This document shows positions 30,710 to 39,770 of a stretch of 64,000 nt of DNA, piece by piece. Every line of letters starts with the position of its first letter. Position 1 is the first letter of the stretch. Below the pieces are notes generated by a model that worked only from the letters and a program-made list of their open reading frames with translations, was not told the origin of the DNA and made no database searches. This DNA comes from Actinopolyspora lacussalsi subsp. righensis (GTDB lineage Bacteria > Actinomycetota > Actinomycetes > Mycobacteriales > Pseudonocardiaceae), in contig NZ_FPAT01000005.1 in the NCBI RefSeq assembly GCF_900116555.1, forward strand, positions 310,001 through 374,000, given 5' to 3'. A program made the position numbers and the translations under genes.

Positions 30710-31705
30710 GTGACGCAACCACCCGGTGGGCCGTACGACAACACGTCCGGCCAATCAGGATTCGGCCCGCGAGGCGGACAGCAGTATCCACAGTGGCCAC
30801 CCCACTCCGGTGGTTCCCCCGGGAGGTGGTCGACGGATTCCAGTTCCAGTCCGTACGGCTGGCAGTCCGATTCCAACCGCTCGGGGATCCCCGGGGAGTC
30901 CGTCTACCGCGGCTTCGGCACGTTCGACGAACCCGCCCGTGGCGGGAATCGCCGGAGAACCCGCTGGGGGGTGGTTACCGGGCTCGCGCTCGCCGCCCTG
31001 TTACTGGCGAGTGCGATCACCATCAGCATCTACTACGGAACCGCCTCCTCGCCGTCCGGCGGTAACGTCGCCGCGGACGAGGAGCGGTCCTCGACGACCG
31101 CCCGGACCGCGCCGCCGGCACCGGAGCCGGAGATCGACGGCTGGCAGGTGGGCTACAACGAGCGGAGCCGGTTCGCCTACGACGTACCGCAGGACTGGAG
31201 CGTGCTGCCGTCCGAGCAGAGCTACACGATTTCCGGTGTTCCGAACGTGACCTTCCACGGCCTCGTGGACGGCCCCTCGTACCGGTGCGGCAACCGTACG
31301 CTGGTAGCCGGTCGGGTGGTGAGCGCGTTGGTGGAAGACGAAAAGTCGATGTCGAAGACCGCCGAGGGCTTCTTCGAGGAAGCCGTGACCGACTTCTACG
31401 CCACCAACGGAGTCGATCCGGACGTCTCGTTCGAACCGGCGGAACCACGTGAGACCACGGTGGAGGGATTCGACGCGGTCCGGCTGTCGGGCACGGTGAC
31501 ACTGGGCGACGAGCGGAAATCGGGTGACGGGAAAACCGGGTGCCTTCCCACGAAGGCCACGATGGCGACACTCGTGGTACGGGCCCGGGAACACTACGTG
31601 GTGCTGGTGGCGAGCGCGGACAGCGAACGGCCCGCCTCGGCACCGAGCGCTCCGGGCGAGAAGGTCGTTCCCCGCATCGTCGACTCGGCGCGGACGGTGC
31701 GCTGA
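30710..31705 (+). CDS. Membrane-anchored protein with extracytoplasmic domain
   Basis: This protein has 331 residues, starting at a GTG at 30710-30712. Residues 1-85 are Pro/Gly/Gln/Ser-rich and likely disordered. A single membrane helix (GVVTGLALAALLLASAITIS) lies near 87-110, followed by a Thr/Pro linker and an outer domain of about 190 residues beginning WQVGYNERSRFAYDVPQDWS. Two Cys pairs (YRCGN, GCLPT) may be disulfide-bonded. This pattern of a disordered tail, one helix and a small outer domain is common in Pseudonocardiales; the function is unknown. It follows yjbQ on the same strand. Confidence 0.65.
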   Translation: MTQPPGGPYDNTSGQSGFGPRGGQQYPQWPPHSGGSPGRWSTDSSSSPYGWQSDSNRSGIPGESVYRGFGTFDEPARGGNRRRTRWGVVTGLALAALLLASAITISIYYGTASSPSGGNVAADEERSSTTARTAPPAPEPEIDGWQVGYNERSRFAYDVPQDWSVLPSEQSYTISGVPNVTFHGLVDGPSYRCGNRTLVAGRVVSALVEDEKSMSKTAEGFFEEAVTDFYATNGVDPDVSFEPAEPRETTVEGFDAVRLSGTVTLGDERKSGDGKTGCLPTKATMATLVVRAREHYVVLVASADSERPASAPSAPGEKVVPRIVDSARTVR

Positions 31706-31800
31706 GCGGCGGATGGGCTCAGCGGCGGATGGCGGCCACCGCCGAGAATCGATTCGCCACCACCGCACGACGATCTCGCGTTCCCCGATGAACAGGCGGG

Positions 31801-31836
31801 TGTTCCGCTGCGGCGAGCTCTCGCCGGAGCGGAACA
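31801..31836. terminator. Bidirectional hairpin between convergent genes
   Basis: Two 17-nt arms (31801-31817 and 31820-31836) pair at 16 of 17 positions around GAGCTC. The hairpin lies between the 3' end of the plus-strand membrane gene at 31705 and that of proS at 31849, so it can serve both. Confidence 0.65.
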
Positions 31837-31848
31837 CCACCGCGCTGA

Positions 31849-33597
31849 TCAGCCGTGCAGCAGACCGACCAGATGCCCCACGATCCGGTCGGTGGCGATC
31901 TCGGTGCGCTCCCCACCGGCGCGGTCCTTGACCTCGACCACACCATTGGCCAGCCCCTTGCCGACCACGAGGATCGTCGGGACACCGACCAACTCCGCGT
32001 CGGCGAACTTGACCCCCGGTGAGGCGTTCCGGTCGTCGAGAATCACGCTGATACCGGCACCGTCCAACTCGGCGGAGATCCGTTCCGCCTCGGTGGCCAG
32101 GCTCTCGTCCTTGCCCGCGATCACCACGTGCACGTCGGCGGGGGCGACCTCCCTGGGCCAGACCAGGCCGAGCTCGTCGTTGTGCTGCTCGGCGATGGCC
32201 GCGACCAGTCGGGAAACCCCGACGCCGTAGGAGCCCATGGTGACCCGCTTCGGTTTCCCGTCCTGCCCGAGCGCGTCCAACGAGATGGCGTCGGTGTACT
32301 TGCGGCCCAGCTGGAAGATGTGCCCGATCTCGATACCGCGGGCGGAGCGCAGTACGCCGCGTCCGTCCGGTGAGGGGTCTCCCTCCCTGACCTCGGCCGC
32401 CTCGATCGTTCCGTCCGGGGTGAAATCACGGCCGCAGACCAGATCGACCACGTGGTGGTCGGGCTTGTCGGCACCGGTGGCCCAGGCGGTTCCCCGGGCC
32501 ACCCGGGGATCGACGAGGTAGCGCACCTCGTTGTCACGCAGTGCCGGCGGGCCGACGTATCCCTTGACCAGGAACGGGTTCGCCTCGAAATCGGCGTCGT
32601 CGAGCAGGGCCACTTCCAGGGGCTCCAGGGCGGCCTCGAGCCGCTTCATGTCGACCTCGCGGTCGCCGGGCACACCCACCCCGAGCAGCTCCCAGTCCTC
32701 GGCACCGGGAGCACGGGTCTTCACCAGCACGTTCTTGAGCGTGTCCGCGGCGGTGAAGGTGCGTTGCCCGCTCTCGGAGTTCAGGAACTCCACCAGGGTC
32801 TCGATGGTCGGGGTATCCGGGGTGTGGTGAATCTCCGCCGGGGGGTGGTCCTCGATCCTCCCCTCGGGGGGTGCCGGGGTCGTGACGGCTTCGACGTTGG
32901 CCGCGTAGTCGGACTCACTGCTGCGCACGAAGGTGTCCTCACCAGTGGCACACTCCGCCAGGAACTCCTCGGAGGCCGAGCCACCCATGGCACCGGAGGT
33001 CGCCGACACCACGGTGTAGTCGAGTTCGAGCCGGTCGAACAGCCGCACGTAGGCCTGCCGGTGGAGCTGGTAGGACCGCAGGAGTTGTTCGTCGTCGAGA
33101 TCGAAGGAGTAGGAGTCCTTCATCACGAACTCCCTGCCGCGAAGAATCCCGGCGCGGGGGCGTTCCTCGTCGCGGTACTTCGTCTGGATCTGGTAGAGGA
33201 TGACGGGGAAGTCGCGGTAGGAGTTGTACTCCCCCTTGACCGTCTGCGCGAACAGCTCCTCGTGGGTGGGCCCGAGCAGGTAGTCGCCGTTCTTCCGGTC
33301 CTTGAGCCGGAACATGTTCGGCCCGTACTCCGTCCAGCGACCGGTGGCCTCGTAGGGTTCCTTCGGCAGCAGTGCGGGCAGGTGGATCTCCTGGGCACCG
33401 ATGGCGTCCATTTCCTCACGTACCGCCCGCTCGATGTTGCGCAGCACCCGCAACCCCAACGGCAGCCAGGAATAGATGCCCGGCGCCACCCGACGTACGT
33501 ATCCGGCGCGCACGAGCAGGCGGTGACTCGGCACCTCCGCCTCGGCCGGATCCTCCCGCAGGGTACGCAGGAACAACGTGGACATCCTCGTGATCAC
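31849..33597 (-). CDS. proS: Prolyl-tRNA synthetase
   Basis: ProRS charges tRNA-Pro. The 582 residues start at a GTG at 33595-33597 (AAGGAG upstream). Class II motifs are visible: motif 2 in [20 protein letters not shown] near 138-157 and motif 3 in [20 protein letters not shown] near 440-460. Between them lies the roughly 180-residue INS editing domain typical of bacterial-type ProRS; the C-terminal anticodon-binding domain is complete. Its position a few kilobases from nusA-rimP and beside cobalamin genes is as in mycobacteria. Confidence 0.96.
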   Translation of the reverse strand: MITRMSTLFLRTLREDPAEAEVPSHRLLVRAGYVRRVAPGIYSWLPLGLRVLRNIERAVREEMDAIGAQEIHLPALLPKEPYEATGRWTEYGPNMFRLKDRKNGDYLLGPTHEELFAQTVKGEYNSYRDFPVILYQIQTKYRDEERPRAGILRGREFVMKDSYSFDLDDEQLLRSYQLHRQAYVRLFDRLELDYTVVSATSGAMGGSASEEFLAECATGEDTFVRSSESDYAANVEAVTTPAPPEGRIEDHPPAEIHHTPDTPTIETLVEFLNSESGQRTFTAADTLKNVLVKTRAPGAEDWELLGVGVPGDREVDMKRLEAALEPLEVALLDDADFEANPFLVKGYVGPPALRDNEVRYLVDPRVARGTAWATGADKPDHHVVDLVCGRDFTPDGTIEAAEVREGDPSPDGRGVLRSARGIEIGHIFQLGRKYTDAISLDALGQDGKPKRVTMGSYGVGVSRLVAAIAEQHNDELGLVWPREVAPADVHVVIAGKDESLATEAERISAELDGAGISVILDDRNASPGVKFADAELVGVPTILVVGKGLANGVVEVKDRAGGERTEIATDRIVGHLVGLLHG

Positions 33598-33836
33598 GGC
33601 TGCGCGCTCCTTTACGCCCGGCATTCTCCTCGCGTGTTACGGGGCAGCGTAGCTGTCGGGACCACGGTCAGTGGCGAGTCCCCTCCCGGAGGGGAACTCC
33701 CGCCCGAAAGGTCCGGAGTACGGGACGCGAGTCCCACGATCGGAGCACAGCGACGGATCTTCGCACGCTCGCCACGCGTGGGTGTGGCTCAATTGTTCCG
33801 CACTTCGAGCGAACCGAACACACGATGGGAGCTGTG

Positions 33837-34106
33837 ATGAGTTCGGAAGACGACGGCCCCCTGTTCTGGCATCCGGCACGGCAGCTGGACGGGAAACGCC
33901 ACGCGATCCGGCAAGACCGCCCGCCGAGGGGCTGGTCGAAGGTCCGGGCGCTGTGCGGCTCGCTGCTGGACCCCGCTCCGGTGAGTTCCACGGAATGGTT
34001 GCTGTATCCGACCTGCCGAGCGTGCTGGGACGGCGTGGTTCGTAGGCAGGTACCGGACTTTCCCTGCACGGCCCCCGAGGAGGATCAACCTCCCGAGGAG
34101 CGCTGA
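33837..34106 (+). CDS. Small zinc-finger-like protein
   Basis: This protein has 89 residues, starting at ATG 33837 with GGGAG 5 nt upstream; a first ATG four codons earlier is possible. The pattern FWHPARQLDGKRHAI, then ALCGS and PTCRACWDG, gives a His/Cys arrangement that could bind one zinc. Such small zinc-finger-like proteins are frequent and poorly characterised in Pseudonocardiaceae. It sits alone between proS and yaaA, with about 215 nt to the latter. No function can be assigned. Confidence 0.6.
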   Translation: MSSEDDGPLFWHPARQLDGKRHAIRQDRPPRGWSKVRALCGSLLDPAPVSSTEWLLYPTCRACWDGVVRRQVPDFPCTAPEEDQPPEER

Positions 34107-34320
34107 GGGAACGCGGAACGGCGGCGCCGCGCGGTTGCCCGTTCGGCCGGCGCGGTCAGCCCCGAAAGGTCCACGCACGCGGCCCGGCCAGCCGCGGAAA
34201 CGACTGCGAAAACCGGGACCACGAAGTCCTGCTACTAGGCTGCGGTGGACCCCACGGGCCTCTTTCGCCTCTCCGGCCCGTCGGAACCACAGGCTCACAC
34301 GGAAAGGATCCCGGTTTCAC

Positions 34321-35061
34321 GTGTTGGTGTTGCTTCCCCCGTCCGAAACCAAGTCGAACGGCGGTGACGGAGCGCCGCTGCGGCTCGAATCACTGTCGTT
34401 CGGGGAGCTCAACCCGGTGCGGGAACGGCTGGCCGACGTCCTGACCGAGCTGGCGGCGGACACCGACGCCAGTCTGCGGGCCCTCGGACTGTCCGAGCGG
34501 ATGTCGGGGGAGGTCACGCGCAACGCCACGCTGTGGAACTCCCCGACCGCGCCGGCGCTGGAGCGCTACACCGGAGTGCTCTACGACGCGCTGGAGGTCG
34601 GCTCGATGTCGGCGGTCGAGCGGTCCCGTGCCGACAACCGGTTGGCGATCGCCTCGGCGTTGTTCGGCATGGTCCGGGGCGGGGACCCGATACCCGGCTA
34701 CCGGTTTTCGGCGAACTCGGCCCTGCCCGGAGTCGGCCGACTGCACACCGTGTGGCGCCCCGCGCTGGAGCCGGTGCTGGCCGCCGAGCGGGGGCCGGTG
34801 GTGGATCTGCGCTCCGGGGCCTACGCCGCGTTGGCGAGAACGCACGGTGCTGTGGCGGTAAGCGTGGTCACCGAACTCGTGGACGGCTCGCGCAAGACCG
34901 TGAGCCATCACAACAAGGCCTACAAGGGGCGGCTGGCGCGCGCACTGGCATGTGCCGAGGAGGAGCCCAGCGATCTCGACTCGATAGCGGTGGTGGCGGA
35001 AAAAGCCGGAATCGGGGTGGAGCGCGCGGGCGAACGAGCACTGCGCGTGATCGCGGACTGA
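34321..35061 (+). CDS. yaaA: Peroxide stress protein YaaA
   Basis: The YaaA (DUF328) family is linked in E. coli to lowering free iron and DNA damage under peroxide stress. The 246 residues, from a GTG at 34321, begin VLVLLPPSETKSNGGDG, the hallmark L-L-P-P-S-E-T-K segment. NATLWNSPTAPALERYTGVL near residue 75 and VVDLRSGAYAALARTHG near 160 follow, and the C-terminus has HHNKAYKGRLARAL. The upstream frame has no family content. It precedes the cobalamin cluster, with a 333-nt gap containing the candidate promoter of the next operon. Confidence 0.88.
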   Translation: MLVLLPPSETKSNGGDGAPLRLESLSFGELNPVRERLADVLTELAADTDASLRALGLSERMSGEVTRNATLWNSPTAPALERYTGVLYDALEVGSMSAVERSRADNRLAIASALFGMVRGGDPIPGYRFSANSALPGVGRLHTVWRPALEPVLAAERGPVVDLRSGAYAALARTHGAVAVSVVTELVDGSRKTVSHHNKAYKGRLARALACAEEEPSDLDSIAVVAEKAGIGVERAGERALRVIAD

Positions 35062-35104
35062 CGAGGACCGTGCCGGTCACCGGCAGCGTCGCCACGCCCG
35101 AAGT

Positions 35105-35120
35105 GGGATAGAATCATCCC
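35105..35120 (+). promoter_or_regulatory. Candidate promoter of the cobL operon
   Basis: TAGAAT at 35109-35114 is a good -10 element in a GC-rich setting; it sits inside a small inverted repeat, GGGAT (35105-35109) and ATCCC (35116-35120). A -35 is not clear. If used, it would give a leader of about 270 nt before the small ORF at 35395. The 333-nt gap holds no other gene, and I see no cobalamin-riboswitch elements in it. Confidence 0.3.
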
Positions 35121-35394
35121 GTCGCGTCCGGTCGGTGAGCAGTAGTGCGGTGTGTTCGCCCCGCTCCTCGATCTGGAGAAGCGAGGCGCAGCGCCGCGCG
35201 GAGCCGCGGCAGGAGTCGCCCATGACGTCCGGAACCTGCCGGACCCCGGTGTGGCCGACACGCCGTACCGGCGACACCGAACCGGGCTGTCATGCCGGTA
35301 CGCGCCCGGCCGATCCCGCTGGTACCGGAAATCGTCCACGCCGTTGAACCGTGTTCCGCGACACAACGAGCCCCGGAGAAGGAGAACCGCGAAC

Positions 35395-35568
35395 GTGTCC
35401 TGTTACCTCTTCCGCGGTGAGCGGAGCCCGCTGCCCGGCGCGGTTTCGAAATCCGGCGCGGTTTCGAAATCCAGCGCGGTTTCGAAGTCCGGGGTGGTCA
35501 CGGAGGACGTGCCTGCGGGAGCCGTTGCGGGCCGAGTGGCGACGTCCGAGGCACCGGGGTCGTCATGA
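35395..35568 (+). CDS. 57-residue repeat-bearing ORF coupled to cobL
   Basis: This short ORF starts at a GTG with AAGGAG about 9 nt upstream. It ends in TGA that overlaps the cobL ATG (ATGA), so translation of the two is probably coupled. The product (MSCYLFRGERSPLPG, then three A-V-S-K-S repeats and an Ala/Val/Glu tail) matches no family I know. The repeats come from three 18-bp DNA units. It could be a leader peptide that sets cobL translation, a small structural protein, or the remnant of a longer gene. Confidence 0.45.
   Translation: MSCYLFRGERSPLPGAVSKSGAVSKSSAVSKSGVVTEDVPAGAVAGRVATSEAPGSS
35437..35490 (+). repeat. Three 18-bp tandem repeats with TTCGAA
   Basis: Units at 35437-35454, 35455-35472 and 35473-35490 are GGCGCGGTTTCGAAATCC with two changes in the third copy. 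Each contains the palindrome TTCGAA, so the palindromes are spaced 18 bp apart. They lie inside the 57-residue ORF and keep its frame. Confidence 0.9.
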
Positions 35569-36809
35569 ACGAGGCGAGTACGGAGCTGCCCGAACGAGTG
35601 CGGGTGGTGGGCATCGGCGCCGACGGTTGGCCGGGCCTGTCCCCTACCGCCAGGCAAGCGATCACCGAGGCCGATGTGCTGCTGGGCAGCCGCAGACAGC
35701 TCGATCTGGTACCGGAACCGAGTGGTCGCCGGGTCACCTGGCCCTCACCGCTGCTGCCGGCGTTGCCCGGCTTGTTCGCCGAGTACGCGGACAGCGCCGT
35801 CTGCGTGTTGGCGAGCGGGGACCCGATGTTCCACGGGATCGGTGCGACCCTGGCCAGGTTGCTGGGACCGGAGCGGCTGGATGTGATACCGCAGCCCTCC
35901 TCGGTGTCACTGGCGTGTTCCCGGTTGGGATGGCCGTCGCAGGAGACCGAGGTGGTCAACCTGGTCGGCAGAGCGGTGGAGAACGTCCTGGCCGCACTCG
36001 ATCCGGGCGGACGCCTCCTGGTGCTGGGCTCCGACGGGACGACTCCGGGCAGGGTCGCCGAGCTGCTCACCGAGCACGGTTTCGGCCCCAGCGAACTGAC
36101 GGTGCTGCAGAACCTGGGAGCCGCGCACGAGCGGCACCGGACCACGACCGCGGCCGAACTGCGGGAGAACACCGAACCACTCCACGTGCTCGCGGTGCGC
36201 TGCCGCACCGAGGAGGAGACACAGCCCCCCTTCGAGCGCTTCCGAACCGCTGGTGCGCCTGGACTGCCGGACGAGGCGTTCGAGCACGACGGGCAACTGA
36301 CCAAACGGGACGTACGGGTGACCACGATGGCTCGACTGGCCCCCTTCCCCGGTGGGCTGCTGTGGGATGTCGGTGCGGGAGCCGGAAGCGTGGCCGTCGA
36401 GTGGATGCGCGCCGCTCCGTCCTGTCGGGCGATCGCGATCGAACGAGGCTCCGAGCGTGCCGAACGGATCGCGCGCAACGCCGCCCGGCTCGGGGTTCCC
36501 GAGCTGAGCGTCGTCGCGGGAACCGCTCCGGAAGCGCTGCGGGAGTTGGAACGACCGGACGCGGTGTTCGTCGGCGGCGGAGTGACCGCGCCCGACGTGT
36601 TACGGACCTGTATGGAGGCGTTGGCACCGGGCGGACGCCTGGTGGTCAACGCCGTCACGATGGAATCGGAGTCGATAGTGTCCGACTGGTACAGCAGGTT
36701 GGGCGGCGAATTGGTGCGCATCGGCATCGAACAGGCCGCTCCGATCGGTGGATTCACCGCTTGGCGTCCCGCCATGCGGGTGACGCAATGGGCGGTGACG
36801 AAGCGATGA
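35565..36809 (+). CDS. cobL: Precorrin-6Y C5,15-methyltransferase (decarboxylating) CobL, copy 1
   Basis: CobL methylates precorrin-6Y at C5 and C15 and decarboxylates the C12 acetate. The 414 residues hold a CbiE-type domain (about 1-215; VVGIGADGWPGLSPTARQAI, then VLASGDPMFHGIGATLARLL) and a CbiT-type domain (about 240-414) with the SAM motif LLWDVGAGAGSVAVEWMRA near 265. This is the canonical copy; a second, diverged CobL is at 51076. The start ATG overlaps the preceding small ORF, and its stop overlaps cobM (ATGA), so it is the centre of a coupled trio. Confidence 0.93.
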   Translation: MNEASTELPERVRVVGIGADGWPGLSPTARQAITEADVLLGSRRQLDLVPEPSGRRVTWPSPLLPALPGLFAEYADSAVCVLASGDPMFHGIGATLARLLGPERLDVIPQPSSVSLACSRLGWPSQETEVVNLVGRAVENVLAALDPGGRLLVLGSDGTTPGRVAELLTEHGFGPSELTVLQNLGAAHERHRTTTAAELRENTEPLHVLAVRCRTEEETQPPFERFRTAGAPGLPDEAFEHDGQLTKRDVRVTTMARLAPFPGGLLWDVGAGAGSVAVEWMRAAPSCRAIAIERGSERAERIARNAARLGVPELSVVAGTAPEALRELERPDAVFVGGGVTAPDVLRTCMEALAPGGRLVVNAVTMESESIVSDWYSRLGGELVRIGIEQAAPIGGFTAWRPAMRVTQWAVTKR

Positions 36810-37549
36810 CGGTTCACTTCATCGGTGCGGGTCCCGGTGCGGCCGACCTGATCACTGTTCGTGGACGGGACACCCTCGCGAACAGCCCGGTGTGTCTGTA
36901 CGCGGGCAGTCTGGTCCCCCGGGAACTCCTGGAACAGTGCCCGCCGGAAGCCCGACTCGTCGACACCGCCAGGATGACGCTCGACGGGATAGTCGACGAG
37001 ATGCTGGCGGCCCACCGTCGGGGGCAGGACGTGGCACGGCTGCACTCCGGGGATCCGGCGGTGTTCAGCGCGGTGGCCGAACAGATGCGCAGGCTCGACG
37101 CCCACGGTGTCGACTACGAGATCGTTCCGGGGGTACCCGCGTTCAGCGCGGCGGCGGCAGCGCTGAACCGGGAGCTCACCGTTCCCGGTGTCGGTCAGAC
37201 CGTGTTGCTCACCAGGATCGCCGCCCGGGCTACCCCGATGCCGGAGGGCGAGGAGCTGGAAACGCTGGGCGGCAGCGGCGCGACGATGGTGCTGCACCTG
37301 GCGGTCAACCGCATCGAGGAGCTCGTGGAGCGGTTGGTGCCGAACTACGGTTCCGAGTGCCCCGTCGCCGTGGTCGCCGGTGCGAGCAGGGACGACGAGA
37401 TCGTGCTGCGCGGCACGCTGTCAGACATATCCGACCAGGTCAGGCAGGCGGGGATCGAGCGTACCGCCGTGATCGTCGTGGGTGAGGTGCTCACGGCGGG
37501 TGAGTTCCCGGACAGCCATCTCTACTCGGTGAACCGTTGTCGCGAGTGA
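36806..37549 (+). CDS. cobM: Precorrin-4 C11-methyltransferase CobM, copy 1
   Basis: CobM methylates C11 of precorrin-4. The 247 residues show canonical class III methyltransferase features: VHFIGAGPGAADLITVRGRD at the N-terminus, CLYAGSLVPRELL near 31-43, ARLHSGDPAVFSAVAEQM near 73-90, and LLTRIAARATPMPEGEEL near 133-150. The start ATG overlaps the cobL stop. The locus converges with cbiD. A second CobM at 52336 lacks several of these motifs and has a long tail. Confidence 0.93.
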   Translation: MTVHFIGAGPGAADLITVRGRDTLANSPVCLYAGSLVPRELLEQCPPEARLVDTARMTLDGIVDEMLAAHRRGQDVARLHSGDPAVFSAVAEQMRRLDAHGVDYEIVPGVPAFSAAAAALNRELTVPGVGQTVLLTRIAARATPMPEGEELETLGGSGATMVLHLAVNRIEELVERLVPNYGSECPVAVVAGASRDDEIVLRGTLSDISDQVRQAGIERTAVIVVGEVLTAGEFPDSHLYSVNRCRE

Positions 37550-37591
37550 TCGCCCGCTTCTGACACCCGGGCGATCTCGCCCTGGGAACCG

Positions 37592-37616
37592 GGCGTCAAT
37601 TTCTCGCGAAATCGCC
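37592..37616. terminator. Hairpin between convergent cobM and cbiD
   Basis: GGCG and ATTTC (37592-37603) pair with GAAAT and CGCC (37608-37616) around TCGC, with a 3-nt bulge. The core ATTTCnCGCGAAATCG recurs in the terminator between cobN and cysG at 47315-47356. Confidence 0.45.
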
Positions 37617-37681
37617 GCGCCGCTACGGCGTGGTGCCGAACCCCGACCACCCACGCGAGGGATCGGGGCGGCGGGGTCCTG

Positions 37682-38797
37682 TCAGAACGTCGGAGGAGTA
37701 CGTCCGACGATCTCTCCACCACGGTCGATCACGATCACCTCGACCTCCACGGCCGAGCCGCGCAGTGTTTCCAGGGCCACTTCGCGTGCGTGCCGAGCCA
37801 CGACGTCCCCCAGCCGGAAATTCTCGGCGAGGGCCGCTTGGAGCGCGTCGAGGGCGGTGTTGGCACCGGCCACGCGTTCGGCCAGTTCCGCGCTGCCGCC
37901 CTCCTGTCGCACCAGGCGGGACAACTGCGCGAAGTTGACCTGGGAACGCTTGGAGTGCAGATCCAGGTGGCCGTCGGCGAGCTTCGCCATCTTGCCGATG
38001 CCGCCCGCGATCGTCAGCCGGGCCACCGGGTGTCTGCGCAGGTACTTCAGTACCGCTCCCGCGAAGTCGCCCATGTCGAGCAGCGCCTCGTCGGCGAGTC
38101 CGTAGAGCTCGACTACCGTGCGCTCGGAGGTGCTGCCGGTGCATCCCGCCACGTGTTCGAGTCCCTCGGCGCGGGCCACGTCCACTCCCCGCCGGATGCT
38201 GTCTATCCACGCCGAGCACGAGTACGGGATCACCACTCCCGTGGTGCCCAGGATCGACAGTCCACCCGTGATTCCCAGCCTCGGGTTCCAGGTGTGTCTG
38301 GCCAGCTCCTCGCCGTCCTCGACGGATATCTCGACCACCACGTCACCGGAATCGCCGTGTCTCCCGGCGAGCTCGGTTACCGCTTCGGTGATCAGCCTGC
38401 GGGGAACGGGGTTGATCGCGGGCTCACCGACCGCCAGCGGCAGGCCGGGCTTGGTGATGGTGCCGACACCGGCTCCGGCACGGAAGGTCACCCCGCTGCC
38501 CCGCTCACCACGGCTGACACGGGAGCGCACGACGGCACCGTGCGTGACGTCCGGATCGTCCCCGGCGTCCTTGACCACTCCGGCGAACGCCCAGCCCGGT
38601 CCGGACCGCTCCCGGGTGAGCGCGAAGGACGGGCAGTGTCCCTTGGGCAACCGCACCGGCACGGGGTCCGGGAAGTCACCCGTGAGCAACGCCGTGTAAG
38701 CGGCTGTGGTCGCGGCCAGGGCACAGGCTCCGGTGGTCCAGCCGTACCGGAGCCCACCCGACTGCTCGGCGCTTTCGTTCGCCACGGCAGAATGCAC
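37682..38797 (-). CDS. cbiD: Cobalt-precorrin-5B C1-methyltransferase CbiD
   Basis: CbiD performs the C1 methylation of the ring in the anaerobic pathway, the step done by CobF in the classical aerobic one. The 371 residues start MHSAVANESAEQSGGLRYGW, followed by TTGACALAATTAAYTALLTG, the CbiD signature (G-x-T-T-G-x-C-A-x-A). NPRLGITGGLSILGTTGVV near 172-190 and AGGIGKMAKLADGHLDLHSK near 268-287 are also family blocks. No CobF is seen in the window. The gene converges with cobM and is divergent from cobK. Confidence 0.93.
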   Translation of the reverse strand: MHSAVANESAEQSGGLRYGWTTGACALAATTAAYTALLTGDFPDPVPVRLPKGHCPSFALTRERSGPGWAFAGVVKDAGDDPDVTHGAVVRSRVSRGERGSGVTFRAGAGVGTITKPGLPLAVGEPAINPVPRRLITEAVTELAGRHGDSGDVVVEISVEDGEELARHTWNPRLGITGGLSILGTTGVVIPYSCSAWIDSIRRGVDVARAEGLEHVAGCTGSTSERTVVELYGLADEALLDMGDFAGAVLKYLRRHPVARLTIAGGIGKMAKLADGHLDLHSKRSQVNFAQLSRLVRQEGGSAELAERVAGANTALDALQAALAENFRLGDVVARHAREVALETLRGSAVEVEVIVIDRGGEIVGRTPPTF

Positions 38798-39020
38798 TCC
38801 AACGGGTTCGATTGGTCGTCCTGACGGAAGAGTTCGCGGTCACCGATCCGGAGCCCGAAGGAGCCCGGGACTTTCAACGGCCCGACCGCACCGGCGAACC
38901 CGACCCTACGACCGGCCCCGGTCCGCCCGCGGTGGGAACCCCGAAACCGCGATCCCACCGACGTTTCGGCTCCGGGCACGGGCCGTCGCCGGGAGTCCGC
39001 ATTCGAATTGAGGTGTAACG

Positions 39021-39770
39021 ATGAGTCCGCGTGTCCTCGTTCTGGGCGGCACCGGCGAGGGTAGGCGACTGGCCGAACAACTCGCTCACCTGGGATTTTC
39101 GGTGGTGTCCTCGCTCGCCGGCCGTGTCCGCGAGCCGAAACTGCCCGCCGGTGAGGTCCGGATCGGCGGGTTCGGCGGCCGGGAAGGACTGGCCGAATAC
39201 CTCCGCGGGGAACGGATCGGGATCGTGGTGGACGCCACCCATCCGTTCGCCGCGCGGATGACCGAGAACGCGGTCTCGGCCACGGAAACCACGGGAACCG
39301 AGCTGCTGGTGCTCCGGAGAAGGGCGTGGTCGCCGGGACCGGACGACGAGTGGCACCAAGTGGACTCGCTGGCCGAGGCCGCCGAGAAGGTCGGCGAACT
39401 CGGGCGGCGCGTGCTGTTGACCACCGGGCGCCAGGAGCTGGGGTGCTTCGCCGCCGCGCGGGACAACTGGTTCCTGGTACGCACCGTCGACGAGCCCGAA
39501 CAACCGCTGCCGCCGAACATGACCACGCTTTCCGCGAGAGGACCGTTCGACACCGCCTCCGAGTTGGAACTGCTCCGAGCACACCGGATAGAGGTAATCG
39601 TGAGCAAGAACAGCGGAGGCGACATGACCGAGGGGAAGCTGAGCGCCGCACGCGGGCTGGGGCTGCCCGTGGTGCTGGTGCGACAGCCGGACCTCCCGCC
39701 GGCACCCGTGGTGCACACCGTGGAGGAGGCACTCACCTGGTTCCGGGAACGCGGTTATCATGCCGGATAA
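39021..39770 (+). CDS. cobK: Precorrin-6A reductase CobK
   Basis: CobK reduces precorrin-6A to 6B with NADPH. The 249 residues carry LVLGGTGEGRRLAEQLAHLG at the N-terminus, the dinucleotide motif G-G-T-G-E-G-R-x-L-A of CobK/CbiJ, then VVDATHPFAARMTENAVSAT near 75-94 and IVSKNSGGDMTEGKLSAARG near 193-212. The ATG has GAGGTG upstream. Its last 13 nt overlap the 3' end of cobIJ on the opposite strand. Confidence 0.93.
   Translation: MSPRVLVLGGTGEGRRLAEQLAHLGFSVVSSLAGRVREPKLPAGEVRIGGFGGREGLAEYLRGERIGIVVDATHPFAARMTENAVSATETTGTELLVLRRRAWSPGPDDEWHQVDSLAEAAEKVGELGRRVLLTTGRQELGCFAAARDNWFLVRTVDEPEQPLPPNMTTLSARGPFDTASELELLRAHRIEVIVSKNSGGDMTEGKLSAARGLGLPVVLVRQPDLPPAPVVHTVEEALTWFRERGYHAG

Noticed and set aside
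35062-35394. Possible riboswitch in the leader of the cobL operon
   Set aside because: Several GC-rich hairpins can be drawn, but none of the conserved cobalamin riboswitch boxes is present.
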